The notes beneath the pieces were generated by a model. That model had not been told where the DNA came from, did not search any database, and saw only the letters and a program-made list of their open reading frames with translations. DNA of 64,000 nt from assembly GCF_051014685.1 (NCBI RefSeq), contig NW_027478716.1, positions 372,001 to 436,000 on the forward strand. The letters are read 5' to 3'. Below, piece by piece: positions 51,436 through 63,705 of the stretch. A program made the translations under genes and the position numbers. Position 1 is the first letter of the stretch. The number at the start of each line of letters is the position of its first letter. Source of the DNA: Ptiloglossa arizonensis. Lineage: Eukaryota > Arthropoda > Insecta > Hymenoptera > Colletidae.

Positions 51436-52782
51436 GTTATGCGCACTTTTCCCCTAGGCGGTTCTAGTTATTCGTTTCGAGCATCAGAACTTCGAAAATT
51501 TTGAGTTTCTCAAGCGTTTCTTAACTCCAAACTGCCATATCTCGCGAACGGATTGATCAATCCGCAAAATTTCTGTTGCATCTGAAAGTAGAAACACGCC
51601 CGATTACAACGGTATGCGCACTTTTCCCCTAGGCGGTTCTAGTTATTCGTTTCGAGCATCAGAACTGCGAAAATTTTGAGTTTCTCAAGCGTTTCTTACA
51701 TCCAAACTGCCATATCTCGCGAACGGATTGACCAATCCGCAAAATTTCTGTTGCATCTGAAAGTAGAAACTCGCCCGATTACAACGGTATGTGTTGTTTT
51801 CCCCTAGGCCGTTCCAGTTATTCGTTTCGAGCATCAGAACTGCGAAAATTTTGAGTTTCTCAAGCGTTTCTTACCTCCAAACTGCCATATCTCGCGAACG
51901 GATTGACCAATCCGCAAAATTTCTGTTGCATCTGAAAGTAGAAACTCGCCCGATTACAACGGTATGTGTTGTTTTCCCCTAGTCCGTTCCAGTTATTCGT
52001 TTCGAGCATCAGAACTGCGAAAATTTTGAGTTTCTCAAGCGTTTCTTACCTCCAAACTGCCATATCTCGCGAACGGATTGACCAATCCGCAAAATTTCTG
52101 TTGCATCTGAAAGTAGAAACTCGCCCGATTACAACGGTATGCGCACTTTTCCCCTAGGAAGTTCCAGTTATTCGTTTAGAGCATCAGAACTGCGAAAATT
52201 TTGAGTTTCTAAAGCGTTTCTTATTTCCAAACTGCCATAACTCGCGAACGGAACGATCAATCCGCAAAATTTCTGTTGCATCTGAAAGCAGACACCCTCC
52301 CGATTACAACGGTATGAGTACTTCTCCCCTAGGCCGTTCTAGTCATTCGTTTCGAGCATCAGAACTGCGAAAATTTTGAGTTTCTCAAGCGTTTCTTATC
52401 TCCAAACTGCCATATCTCGCGAACGGATTGATCAATCCGCAAAATTTCTGTTGCATCTGAAAGTAGAAACACGCCCGATTACAACGGTATGCGCACTTTT
52501 CCCCTAGGCGGTTCTAGTTATTCGTTTCGAGTATCAGAACTGCGAAAATTTTGAGTTTCTAAAGCGTTTCTTATCTCCAAACTGCCATAACTCGCGAACG
52601 GAACGATCAATCCGCAAAATTTCTCTTGCATCTGAAAGCAGACACCCTCCCGATTACAACTGTATGCGTACTTCTCCCCTAGGCCGTTCTAGTCATTCGT
52701 TTCGAGCATCAGAACTGCGAAAATTTTGAGTTTCTCAAGCGTTTCTTATCTCCAAACTGCCATATCTCGCGAACGGATTGAT

Positions 52783-53972
52783 CAATCCGCAAAATTTCTG
52801 TTGCATCTGAAAGTAGAAACACGCCCGATTACAACGGTATGCGCACTTTTCCCCTAGGCCGTTCCAGTTATTCGTTTCGAGCATCAGAACTGCGAAAATT
52901 TTGAGTTTCTCAAGCGTTTCTTACCTCCAAACTGCCATATCTCGCGAACGGATTGACCAATCCGCAAAATTTCTGTTGAATCTGAAAGTAGAGACTCGCC
53001 CGATTACAACGGTATGTGTAGTTTTCCCCTAGGCCGTTCCAGTTATTCGTTTCGAGCATCAGAACTGCGAAAATTTCGAGTTTCTCAAGCGTTTCTTACA
53101 TCCAAACTGCCATATCTCGCGAATGGATTGACCAATCCGCAAAATTTCTGTTGCATCTGAAAGTAGAAACTCGCCCGATTAGAACGGTATGTGTAGTTTT
53201 CCCCTAGGCCGTTCCAGTTATTCGTTTCGAGCATCAGAACTGCGAAAATTTTGAGTTTCTCAAGCGTTTCTTACCTCCAAACTGCCATATCTCGCGAACG
53301 GATAGACCAATCCGCAAAATTTCAGTTGAATCTGAAAGTAGAGACTCGCCCGATTACAACGGTATTTGTAGTTTTCCCCTAGGCCGTTTCAGTTATTCGT
53401 TTCGAGCATCAGAACTGCGAAAATTTCGAGTTTCTCAAGCGTTTCTTACATCCAAACTGCCATATCCCGCGAACGGATTGACCAATCCGCAAAATTTCTG
53501 TTGAATCTGAAAGTAGAGACTCGCCCGATTACAACGGTATGTGTAGTTTTCCCCTAGGCCGTTCCAGTTATTCGTTTCGAGCATCAGAACTGCGAAAATT
53601 TTGAGTTTCTCAAGCGTTTCTTACCTCCAAACTGCCATATCTCGCGAACGGATAGACCAATCCGCAAAATTTCTGTTGAATCTGAAAGTAGAAACTCGCC
53701 CGATTACAACGGTATGTGTAGTTTTCCCCTAGGCCGTTCCAGTTATTCGTTTCGAGCATCAGAACTGCGAAAATTTCGAGTTTCTCAAGCGTTTCTTACA
53801 TCCAAACTGCCATATCCCGCGAACGGATTGACCAATCCGCAAAATTTCTGTTGCATCTGAAAGTAGACACTCGCCCGATTACAACGGTATACGTACTTCT
53901 CTCCTAGGCAGTTCTAGTCATTCGTTTCGAGCATCAGAACTGCGAAAATTTTGAGTTTCTCAAGCGTTTCTT
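52783..53972 (+). repeat. 11-monomer block, copy 1 (partner 54,708-55,897)
   Basis: It recurs at +1,925 bp. The unusual agaacggtat in place of acaacggtat occurs in both copies (near 53,181 and 55,106), together with gaatggattg, gatagacc, ttcagttgaa, ggtatttgta and gtttcagtta in the same order. Confidence 0.92.
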
Positions 53973-54738
53973 ACATCCAAACTGCCATATCCCGCGAACG
54001 GATTGACCAATCCGCAAAATTTCTGTTGCATCTGAAAGTAGACACTCGCCCGATTACAACGGTATACGTACTTCTCTCCTAGGCAGTCCTAGTCATTCGT
54101 TTCGAGCATCAGAACTGCGAAAATTTTGAGTTTCTCAAGCGTTTCTTATCTCCAAACTGCCATATCTCGCGAACGGATTGATCACTCCGCAAAATTTCTG
54201 TTGCATCTGAAAGTAGAAACACGCCCGATTACAACGGTATGCGCACTTTTCCCCTAGGCCGATCCAGTTATTCGTTTCGAGCATCAGAACTGCGAAAATT
54301 TTGAGTTTCTCAAGCGTTTCTTACCTCCAAACTGCCATATCTCGCGAACGGATTGACCAATCCGCAAAATTTCTGTTGAATTTGAAAGTAGAGACTCGCC
54401 CGATTACAACGGTATGTGTAGTTTTCCCCTAGGCCGTTCCAGTTATTCGTTTCGAGCATCAGAACTGCGAAAATTTTGAGTTTCTCAAGCGTTTCTTACC
54501 TCCAAACTGCCATATCTCGCGAACGGATAGACCAATCCGCAAAATTTCAGTTGAATCTGAAAGTAGAGACTCGCCCGATTACAACGGTATTTGTAGTTTT
54601 CCCCTAGGCCGTTTCAGTTATTCGTTTCGAGCATCAGAACTGCGAAAATTTCGAGTTTCTCAAGCGTTTCTTACATCCAAACTGCCATATCCCGCGAACG
54701 GATTGACCAATCCGCAAAATTTCTGTTGCATCTGAAAG
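53954..54738 (+). repeat. 13-monomer-offset block, copy 1 (partner 56,229-57,013)
   Basis: It recurs at +2,275 bp with gtcctagtca, gatccagtta, gaatttgaaag, gtttcagtta and catatcccgc in register. A third related segment near 55,839-56,214 is offset +1,750 bp from this one. Confidence 0.88.
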
Positions 54739-55897
54739 TAGAAACACGCCCGATTACAACGGTATGCGCACTTTTCCCCTAGGCCGTTCCAGTTATTCGT
54801 TTCGAGCATCAGAACTGCGAAAATTTTGAGTTTCTCAAGCGTTTCTTACCTCCAAACTGCCATATCTCGCGAACGGATTGACCAATCCGCAAAATTTCTG
54901 TTGAATCTGAAAGTAGAGACTCGCCCGATTACAACGGTATGTGTAGTTTTCCCCTAGGCCGTTCCAGTTATTCGTTTCGAGCATCAGAACTGCGAAAATT
55001 TCGAGTTTCTCAAGCGTTTCTTACATCCAAACTGCCATATCTCGCGAATGGATTGACCAATCCGCAAAATTTCTGTTGCATCTGAAAGTAGAAACTCGCC
55101 CGATTAGAACGGTATGTGTAGTTTTCCCCTAGGCCGTTCCAGTTATTCGTTTCGAGCATCAGAACTGCGAAAATTTTGAGTTTCTCAAGCGTTTCTTACC
55201 TCCAAACTGCCATATCTCGCGAACGGATAGACCAATCCGCAAAATTTCAGTTGAATCTGAAAGTAGAGACTCGCCCGATTACAACGGTATTTGTAGTTTT
55301 CCCCTAGGCCGTTTCAGTTATTCGTTTCGAGCATCAGAACTGCGAAAATTTCGAGTTTCTCAAGCGTTTCTTACATCCAAACTGCCATATCCCGCGAACG
55401 GATTGACCAATCCGCAAAATTTCTGTTGAATCTGAAAGTAGAGACTCGCCCGATTACAACGGTATGTGTAGTTTTCCCCTAGGCCGTTCCAGTTATTCGT
55501 TTCGAGCATCAGAACTGCGAAAATTTTGAGTTTCTCAAGCGTTTCTTACCTCCAAACTGCCATATCTCGCGAACGGATAGACCAATCCGCAAAATTTCTG
55601 TTGAATCTGAAAGTAGAAACTCGCCCGATTACAACGGTATGTGTAGTTTTCCCCTAGGCCGTTCCAGTTATTCGTTTCGAGCATCAGAACTGCGAAAATT
55701 TCGAGTTTCTCAAGCGTTTCTTACATCCAAACTGCCATATCCCGCGAACGGATTGACCAATCCGCAAAATTTCTGTTGCATCTGAAAGTAGACACTCGCC
55801 CGATTACAACGGTATACGTACTTCTCTCCTAGGCAGTTCTAGTCATTCGTTTCGAGCATCAGAACTGCGAAAATTTTGAGTTTCTCAAGCGTTTCTT
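54708..55897 (+). repeat. 11-monomer block, copy 2 (partner 52,783-53,972)
   Basis: This is the second copy at +1,925 bp. It is flanked on both sides by gatccagtta monomers (54,261 and 56,011), which are 1,750 bp apart. Confidence 0.92.
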
Positions 55898-56228
55898 ATC
55901 TCCAAACTGCCATATCTCGCGAACGGATTGATCACTCCGCAAAATTTCTGTTGCATCTGAAAGTAGAAACACGCCCGATTACAACGGTATGCGCACTTTT
56001 CCCCTAGGCCGATCCAGTTATTCGTTTCGAGCATCAGAACTGCGAAAATTTTGAGTTTCTCAAGCGTTTCTTACCTCCAAACTGCCATATCTCGCGAACG
56101 GATTGACCAATCCGCAAAATTTCTGTTGAATTTGAAAGTAGAGACTCGCCCGATTACAACGGTATGTGTAGTTTTCCCCTAGGCCGTTCCAGTTATTCGT
56201 TTCGAGCATCAGAACTGCGAAAATTTCG

Positions 56229-57013
56229 AGTTTCTCAAGCGTTTCTTACATCCAAACTGCCATATCCCGCGAACGGATTGACCAATCCGCAAAATTTCTG
56301 TTGCATCTGAAAGTAGACACTCGCCCGATTACAACGGTATACGTACTTCTCTCCTAGGCAGTCCTAGTCATTCGTTTCGAGCATCAGAACTGCGAAAATT
56401 TTGAGTTTCTCAAGCGTTTCTTATCTCCAAACTGCCATATCTCGCGAACGGATTGATCACTCCGCAAAATTTCTGTTGCATCTGAAAGTAGAAACACGCC
56501 CGATTACAACGGTATGCGCACTTTTCCCCTAGGCCGATCCAGTTATTCGTTTCGAGCATCAGAACTGCGAAAATTTTGAGTTTCTCAAGCGTTTCTTACC
56601 TCCAAACTGCCATATCTCGCGAACGGATTGACCAATCCGCAAAATTTCTGTTGAATTTGAAAGTAGAGACTCGCCCGATTACAACGGTATGTGTAGTTTT
56701 CCCCTAGGCCGTTCCAGTTATTCGTTTCGAGCATCAGAACTGCGAAAATTTTGAGTTTCTCAAGCGTTTCTTACCTCCAAACTGCCATATCTCGCGAACG
56801 GATAGACCAATCCGCAAAATTTCAGTTGAATCTGAAAGTAGAGACTCGCCCGATTACAACGGTATTTGTAGTTTTCCCCTAGGCCGTTTCAGTTATTCGT
56901 TTCGAGCATCAGAACTGCGAAAATTTCGAGTTTCTCAAGCGTTTCTTACATCCAAACTGCCATATCCCGCGAACGGATTGACCAATCCGCAAAATTTCTG
57001 TTGCATCTGAAAG
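56229..57013 (+). repeat. 13-monomer-offset block, copy 2 (partner 53,954-54,738)
   Basis: This is the second copy. It diverges at gacactcgcc versus gaaacacgcc. Confidence 0.88.
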
Positions 57014-58294
57014 TAGACACTCGCCCGATTACAACGGTATACGTACTTCTCTCCTAGGCAGTTCTAGTCATTCGTTTCGAGCATCAGAACTGCGAAAATT
57101 TTGAGTTTCTCAAGCGTTTCTTATCTCCAAACTGCCAAATCTCGCGAACGGATTGATCACTCCGCAAAATTTCTGTTGCACCTGAAAGTAGAAACACGCC
57201 CGATTACAACGGTATGCGCACTTTTCCCCTAGACGGTTCTAGTTATTCGTTTCGAGCATCAGAACTGCGAAAATTTTGAGTTTCTCAAGCGTTTCTTACC
57301 TCCAAACTGCCATATCTCGCGAACGGATTGATCGATCCGCAAAATTTCTGTTGCATCTGAAAGTAGAAACTCGCCCTTTTACAACGGTATGCGCACTTTT
57401 CCCCTAGGCCGTTCCAGTTATTCGTTTCGTGCTTCAGAACTGCGAAAATTTTGAGTTTCTCAAGCGTTTCTTACCTCCAAAGTGCCATATCTCGCGAACG
57501 GATTGACCAATCCGCAAAATTTCTGTTGAATCTGAAAGTAGAGACTCGCCCGATTACAACGGTATGTGTAGTTTTCCCCTAGGCCGTTCCAGTTATACGT
57601 TTCGAGCATCAGAACTGCGAAAATTTCGAGTTTCTCAAGCGTTTCTTACATCCAAACTGCCATATCTCGCGAACGGATTGACCAATCCGCAAAATTTCTG
57701 TTGCATCTGAAAGTAGAAACTCGCCCGATTACAACGGTATGTGTAGTTTTTCCCTAGGCCGTTCCAGTTATTCGTTTCGAGCATCAGAACTGCGAAAATT
57801 TTGAGTTTCTCAAGCGTTTCTTACATCCAAACTGCCATATCTCGCGAACAGATTGACCAATCCGCAAAATTTCTGTTGCATCTGAAAGTAGAAACTCGCC
57901 CGATTACAACGGTACGCGCACTTTTACCCTAGGCCGTTCCAGTTATTCGTTTAGAGCATCAGAACTGCGAAAATTTTGAGTTTCTAAAGCGTTTCTTATC
58001 TCCAAACTGCCATAACTCGCGAACGGAACTATCAATCCGCAAAATTTCTTTTGCATCTGAAAGCAGACACCCTCCCGATTACAACGGTATGCGTACTTCT
58101 CCCCAAGGCCGTTCTAGTGATTCGTTTCGAGCATCAGAACTGCGAAAATTTTGAGCTTCTCAAGCGTTTCTTATCTCCAAACTGCCAAATCTCGCGAACG
58201 GATTGATCACTCCGCAAAATTTCTCTTGCATCTGAAAGTAGAAACACGCCCGATTACAACGGTATGCGCACTTTTCCCCTAGACGGTTCTAGTT

Positions 58295-59485
58295 ATTCGT
58301 TTCGAGCATCAGAACTGCGAAAATTTTGAGTTTCTCAAGCGTTTCTTACCTCCAAACTGCCATATCTCGCGAACGGATTGATCGATCCGCAAAATTTCTG
58401 TTGCATCTGAAAGTAGAAACTCGCCCTTTTACAACGGTATGCGCACTTTTCCACTAGGCCGTTCTAGTTATTCGTTTCGAGCATCAGAACTGCGAAAATT
58501 TTGAGTTTCTCAAGCGTTTCTTATCTCCAAACTGCCATATCTCGCGAACGGATTGATCAATCCGCAAAATTTCTGTTGCATCTGAAAGTAGAAACTCGCC
58601 CGATTACAACGGTATGCGCACTTTTCCCCTAGGCCGTTCTAGTCATTCGTTTCGAGCATCAGAACTGCGAAAATTTTGAGTTTCTCAAGCGTTTCTTATC
58701 TCCAGACTGCCTTATCTCGCGAACGGATTGATCAATCCGCAAAATTTCTGTTGCATCTGAAAGTAGAAACACGCCCGATTACAACGGTATGCGCACTTTT
58801 CCCCTAGGCGGTTCTAGTTATTCGTTTCGAGCATCAGAACTGCGAAAATTTCGAGTTTCTCAAGCGTTTCTTACATCCAAACTGCCATATCTCGCGAACG
58901 GATTGATCAATCCGCAAAATTTCTGTTGCATCTGAAAGTAGAAACACGCCCGATTACAACGGTATGCGCACTTTTCCCCTAGGCGGTTCTAGTTATTCGT
59001 TTCGAGCATCAGAACTGCGAAAATTTCGAGTTTCTCAAGCGTTTCTTCCATCCAAACTGCCATATCTCGCGAACGGATTGACCAATCCGCAAAATTTCTG
59101 TTGCATCTGAAAGTAGAGACTCGCCCGATTACAACGGTATGTGTAGTTTTCCCCTAGGCCGTTCCAGTTATTCGTTTCGAGCATCAGAACTGCGAAAATT
59201 TCGAGTTTCTCTAGCGTTTCTTACATCCAAACTGCCATATCAAGCGAACGGATTGACCGATCCGCAAAATTTCTGTTGTATCTGAAAGTAGACTCTCGCC
59301 CGATTACAACGGTATCCGTACTTCTCCCCTAGGCCGTTCTAGTCATTCGTTTCGAGCATCAGAACTGCGAAAATTTTGAGTTTCTTAAGCGTTTCTTATC
59401 TCCAAACTGCCATATCTCGCGAACGGATTGATCATTCCCCAAAATTTCTGTTGCATCTGAAAGTAGAAACTCGCCCGATTACAAC
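58295..59485 (+). repeat. 46-monomer-offset block, copy 2 (partner 50,245-51,435)
   Basis: This is the second copy. Its first monomers are also related to the right edge of the window: agacggttct and tcgccctttt recur at +5,430 bp near 63,711 and 63,851. That offset is 31 monomers plus the 5-bp insertion. Confidence 0.83.
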
Positions 59486-59957
59486 CGTATGCGCACTTTT
59501 CCCCTAGGCCGTTCGAGTTATTCGTTTAGAGCATCAGAACTGCGAAAATTTTGAGTTTCTAAAGCGTTTCTTATCTCCAAACTGCCATAACTCGCGAACG
59601 GAACGATCAATCCGCAAAATTTCTGTTGCATCTGAAAGCAGACACCCTCCCGATTACAACGGTATGCGTACTTCTCCCCTAGGCCGTTCTAGTCATTCGT
59701 TTCGAGCATCAGAACTGCGAAAATTTTGAGTTTCTCAAGCGTTTCTTATCTCCAAACTGCCATATCTCGCGAACGGATTGATCAGTCCGCAAAATTTCTG
59801 TTGCATCTGAAAGTAGAAACACGCCCGATTACAACGGTATGCGCACTTTTCCCCTAGGCGGTTCTAGTTATTCGTTTCGAGCATCAGAGCTGCGAAAATT
59901 TCGAGTTTCTCAAGGGTTTCTTACATCCAAACTGCCATATCTCGCGAACGGATTGAC
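59440..59957 (+). repeat. 66-monomer-offset block, copy 2 (partner about 47,890-48,407)
   Basis: This is the second copy at +11,550 bp, just left of the 5-bp insertion monomer. Confidence 0.8.
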
Positions 59958-60025
59958 CGATCCGCAAAATTTCTGTTGTATCTGAAAGTAGACACTCGCC
60001 CGATTACAACGGTATGTGTAGTTTT

Positions 60026-60205
60026 ACCCTAGGCCGTTCCAGTTATTCGTTTCGAGCATCAGAACTGCGGAAAAAAAATTTTGAGTTTCTCAAGCGTTTC
60101 TTACCTCCAAACTGCCATATCTCGCGAAAGGATTGACCGAACCGCAAAATTTCTGTTGCATCTGAAAGTAGACACTCGCCCGATTACAACGGTATACGTA
60201 CTTCT
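60026..60205 (+). repeat. 180-bp monomer with the only indel seen
   Basis: This monomer reads gcggaaaaaaaatttt where others read gcgaaaatttt. The change is equivalent to inserting gaaaa at about 60,070. It is 180 bp long and all later monomer starts are shifted by 5 bp. It lies in the first A/T tract. Replication slippage is the simplest cause; a sequencing or assembly error cannot be excluded. Confidence 0.95.
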
Positions 60206-60730
60206 CCACTAGGCCGTTCTAGTCATTCGTTTCGAGCATCAGAACTGCGAAAGTTTTGAGTTTCTCAAGCGTTTCTTATCTCCAAACTGCCATATCTCGC
60301 GAACGGATTGATCAATCCGCAAAATTTCTGTTGCATCTGAAAGTAGAAACTCGCCCGATTACAACGGTATGCGCACTTTTCCCCTAGGCGGTTCTAGTTA
60401 TTCGTTTCGAGCAGCAGAACTGCGAAGATTTTGAGTTTCTCAAGCGTTTCTTACCTCCAAACTGCCATATCTCGCGAACGGATTGATCGATCCGCAAAAT
60501 TTCTGTTGCATCTGAAAGTAGAAACTCGCCCGATTACAACGGTATGTGTAGTTTTCCCCTAGGCCGTTCCAGTTATTCGTTTCGAGCATCAGAACTGCGA
60601 AAATTTCGAGTTTCTCAAGCGTTTCTTACATCCAAACTGCCATATCCCGCGAACGGATTGACCAATCCGCAAAATTTCTGTTGCATCTGAAAGTAGACAC
60701 TCGCCCGATTACAACGGTATACGTACTTCT

Positions 60731-61955
60731 CTCCTAGGCAGTTCTAGTCATTCGTTTCGAGCATCAGAACTGCGAAAATTTTGAGTTTCTCAAGCGTTTC
60801 TTATGTCCAAACTGCCATATCTCGCGAACGGATTGATCACTCCGCAAAATTTCTGTTGCATCTGAAAGTAGAAACACGCCCGATTACAACGGTATGCGCA
60901 CTTTTCCCCTAGGCCGTTCCAGTTATTCGTTTCGAGCATCAGAACTGCGAAAATTTTGAGTTTCTCAAGCGTTTCTTACCTCCAAACTGCCATATCTCGC
61001 GAACGGATTGACCAATCCGCAAAATTTCTGTTGAATCTGAAAGTAGAGACTCGCCCGATTACAACGGTATGTGTAGTTTTCCCCTAGGCCGTTCCAGTTA
61101 TTCGTTTCGAGCATCAGAACTGCGAAAATTTCGAGTTTCTCAAGCGTTTCTTACATCCAAACTGCCATATCTCGCGAATGGATTGACCAATCCGCAAAAT
61201 TTCTGTTGCATCTGAAAGTAGAAACTCGCCCGATTACAACGGTATGTGTAGTTTTCCCCTAGGCCGTTCCAGTTATTCGTTTCGAGCATCAGAACTGCGA
61301 AAATTTTGAGTTTCTCAAGCGTTTCTTACCTCCAAACTGCCATATCTCGCGAACGGATAGACCAATCCGCAAAATTTCAGTTGAATCTGAAAGTAGAGAC
61401 TCGCCCGATTACAACGGTATTTGTAGTTTTCCCCTAGGCCGTTTCAGTTATTCGTTTCGAGCATCAGAACTGCGAAAATTTCGAGTTTCTCAAGCGTTTC
61501 TTACATCCAAACTGCCATATCCCGCGAACGGATTGACCAATCCGCAAAATTTCTGTTGAATCTGAAAGTAGAGACTCGCCCGATTACAACGGTATGTGTA
61601 GTTTTCCCCTAGGCCGTTCCAGTTATTCGTTTCGAGCATCAGAACTGCGAAAATTTTGAGTTTCTCAAGCGTTTCTTACCTCCAAACTGCCATATCTCGC
61701 GAACGGATAGACCAATCCGCAAAATTTCTGTTGAATCTGAAAGTAGAGACTCGCCCGATTACAACGGTATGTGTAGTTTTCCCCTAGGCCGTTCCAGTTA
61801 TTCGTTTCGAGCATCAGAACTGCGAAAATTTCGAGTTTCTCAAGCGTTTCTTACATCCAAACTGCCATATCCCGCGAACGGATTGACCAATCCGCAAAAT
61901 TTCTGTTGCATCTGAAAGTAGACACTCGCCCGATTACAACGGTATACGTACTTCT
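60731..61955 (+). repeat. 7-monomer higher-order repeat at right end, unit 1
   Basis: The seven monomers, in order: (1) ctcctaggca...gatcactcc...gaaacacgcc; (2) ttgaatctga...gagactc; (3) gaatggattg; (4) gatagacc...ttcagttgaa...ggtatttgta; (5) gtttcagtta...cccgcg...ttgaatc; (6) gatagacc...ttctgttgaa; (7) cccgcg...gacactcgcc...ggtatacgta. The unit repeats at +1,225 bp. Confidence 0.95.
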
Positions 61956-63180
61956 CTCCTAGGCAGTTCTAGTCATTCGTTTCGAGCATCAGAACTGCGA
62001 AAATTTTGAGTTTCTCAAGCGTTTCTTATCTCCAAACTGCCATTTCTCGCGAACGGATTGATCACTCCGCAAAATTTCTGTTGCATCTGAAAGTAGAAAC
62101 ACGCCCGATTACAACGGTATGCGCACTTTTCCCCTAGGCCGTTCCAGTTATTCGTTTCGAGCATCAGAACTGCGAAAATTTTGAGTTTCTCAAGCGTTTC
62201 TTACCTCCAAACTGCCATATCTCGCGAACGGATTGACCAATCCGCAAAATTTCTGTTGAATCTGAAAGTAGAGACTCGCCCGATTACAACGGTATGTGTA
62301 GTTTTCCCCTAGGCCGTTCCAGTTATTCGTTTCGAGCATCAGAACTGCGAAAATTTCGAGTTTCTCAAGCGTTTCTTACATCCAAACTGCCATATCTCGC
62401 GAATGGATTGACCAATCCGCAAAATTTCTGTTGCATCTGAAAGTAGAAACTCGCCCGATTACAACGGTATGTGTAGTTTTCCCCTAGGCCGTTCCAGTTA
62501 TTCGTTTCGAGCATCAGAACTGCGAAAATTTTGAGTTTCTCAAGCGTTTCTTACCTCCAAACTGCCATATCTCGCGAACGGATAGACCAATCCGCAAAAT
62601 TTCAGTTGAATCTGAAAGTAGAGACTCGCCCGATTACAACGGTATTTGTAGTTTTCCCCTAGGCCGTTTCAGTTATTCGTTTCGAGCATCAGAACTGCGA
62701 AAATTTCGAGTTTCTCAAGCGTTTCTTACATCCAAACTGCCATATCCCGCGAACGGATTGACCAATCCGCAAAATTTCTGTTGAATCTGAAAGTAGAGAC
62801 TCGCCCGATTACAACGGTATGTGTAGTTTTCCCCTAGGCCGTTCCAGTTATTCGTTTCGAGCATCAGAACTGCGAAAATTGTGAGTTTCTCAAGCGTTTC
62901 TTACCTCCAAACTGCCATATCTCGCGAACGGATAGACCAATCCGCAAAATTTCTGTTGAATCTGAAAGTAGAGACTCGCCCGATTACAACGGTATGTGTA
63001 GTTTTCCCCTAGGCCGTTCCAGTTATTCGTTTCGAGCATCAGAACTGCGAAAATTTCGAGTTTCTCAAGCGTTTCTTACATCCAAACTGCCATATCCCGC
63101 GAACGGATTGACCAATCCGCAAAATTTCTGTTGCATCTGAAAGTAGACACTCGCCCGATTACAACGGTATACGTACTTCT
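61956..63180 (+). repeat. 7-monomer higher-order repeat at right end, unit 2
   Basis: This unit has the same seven monomer types in the same order as 60,731-61,955. Differences noticed are catttctcgc in monomer 1 (catatgtcc-region variant in unit 1) and aaaattgtgag near 62,880. Confidence 0.95.
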
Positions 63181-63705
63181 CTCCTAGGCAGTTCTAGTCA
63201 TTCGTTTCGAGCATCAGAACTGCGAAAATTTTGAGTTTCTCAAGCGTTTCTTATCTCCAAACTGCCATATCTCGCGAACGGATTGATCACTCCGCAAAAT
63301 TTCTGTTGCATCTGAAAGTAGAAACACGCCCGATTACAACGGTATGCGCACTTTTCCCCTAGGCCGTTCCAGTTATTCGTTTCGAGCATCAGAACTGCGA
63401 AAATTTTGAGTTTCTCAAGCGTTTCTTACCTCCAAACTGCCATATCTCGCGAACGGATTGACCAATCCGCAAAATTTCTGTTGAATCTGAAAGTAGAGAC
63501 TCGCCCGATTACAACGGTATGTGTAGTTTTCCCCTAGGCCGTTCCAGTTATTCGTTTCGAGCATCAGAACTGCGAAAATTTCGAGTTTCTCAAGCGTTTC
63601 TTACATCCAAACTGCCATATCCCGCGAACGGATAGACCAATCCGCAAAATTTCTGTTGCATCTGAAAGTAGACACTCGCCCGATTACAACGGTATGCGCA
63701 CTTTT
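63181..63705 (+). repeat. 7-monomer higher-order repeat, truncated unit 3
   Basis: Monomers 1 and 2 of the unit are present (63,181-63,530). They are followed by a mosaic monomer (63,531-63,705) that joins cccgcg with gatagacc and gacactcgcc. The array then switches to the type seen near 58,276 (agacggttct, tcgccctttt). This is a visible recombination junction. Confidence 0.88.
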
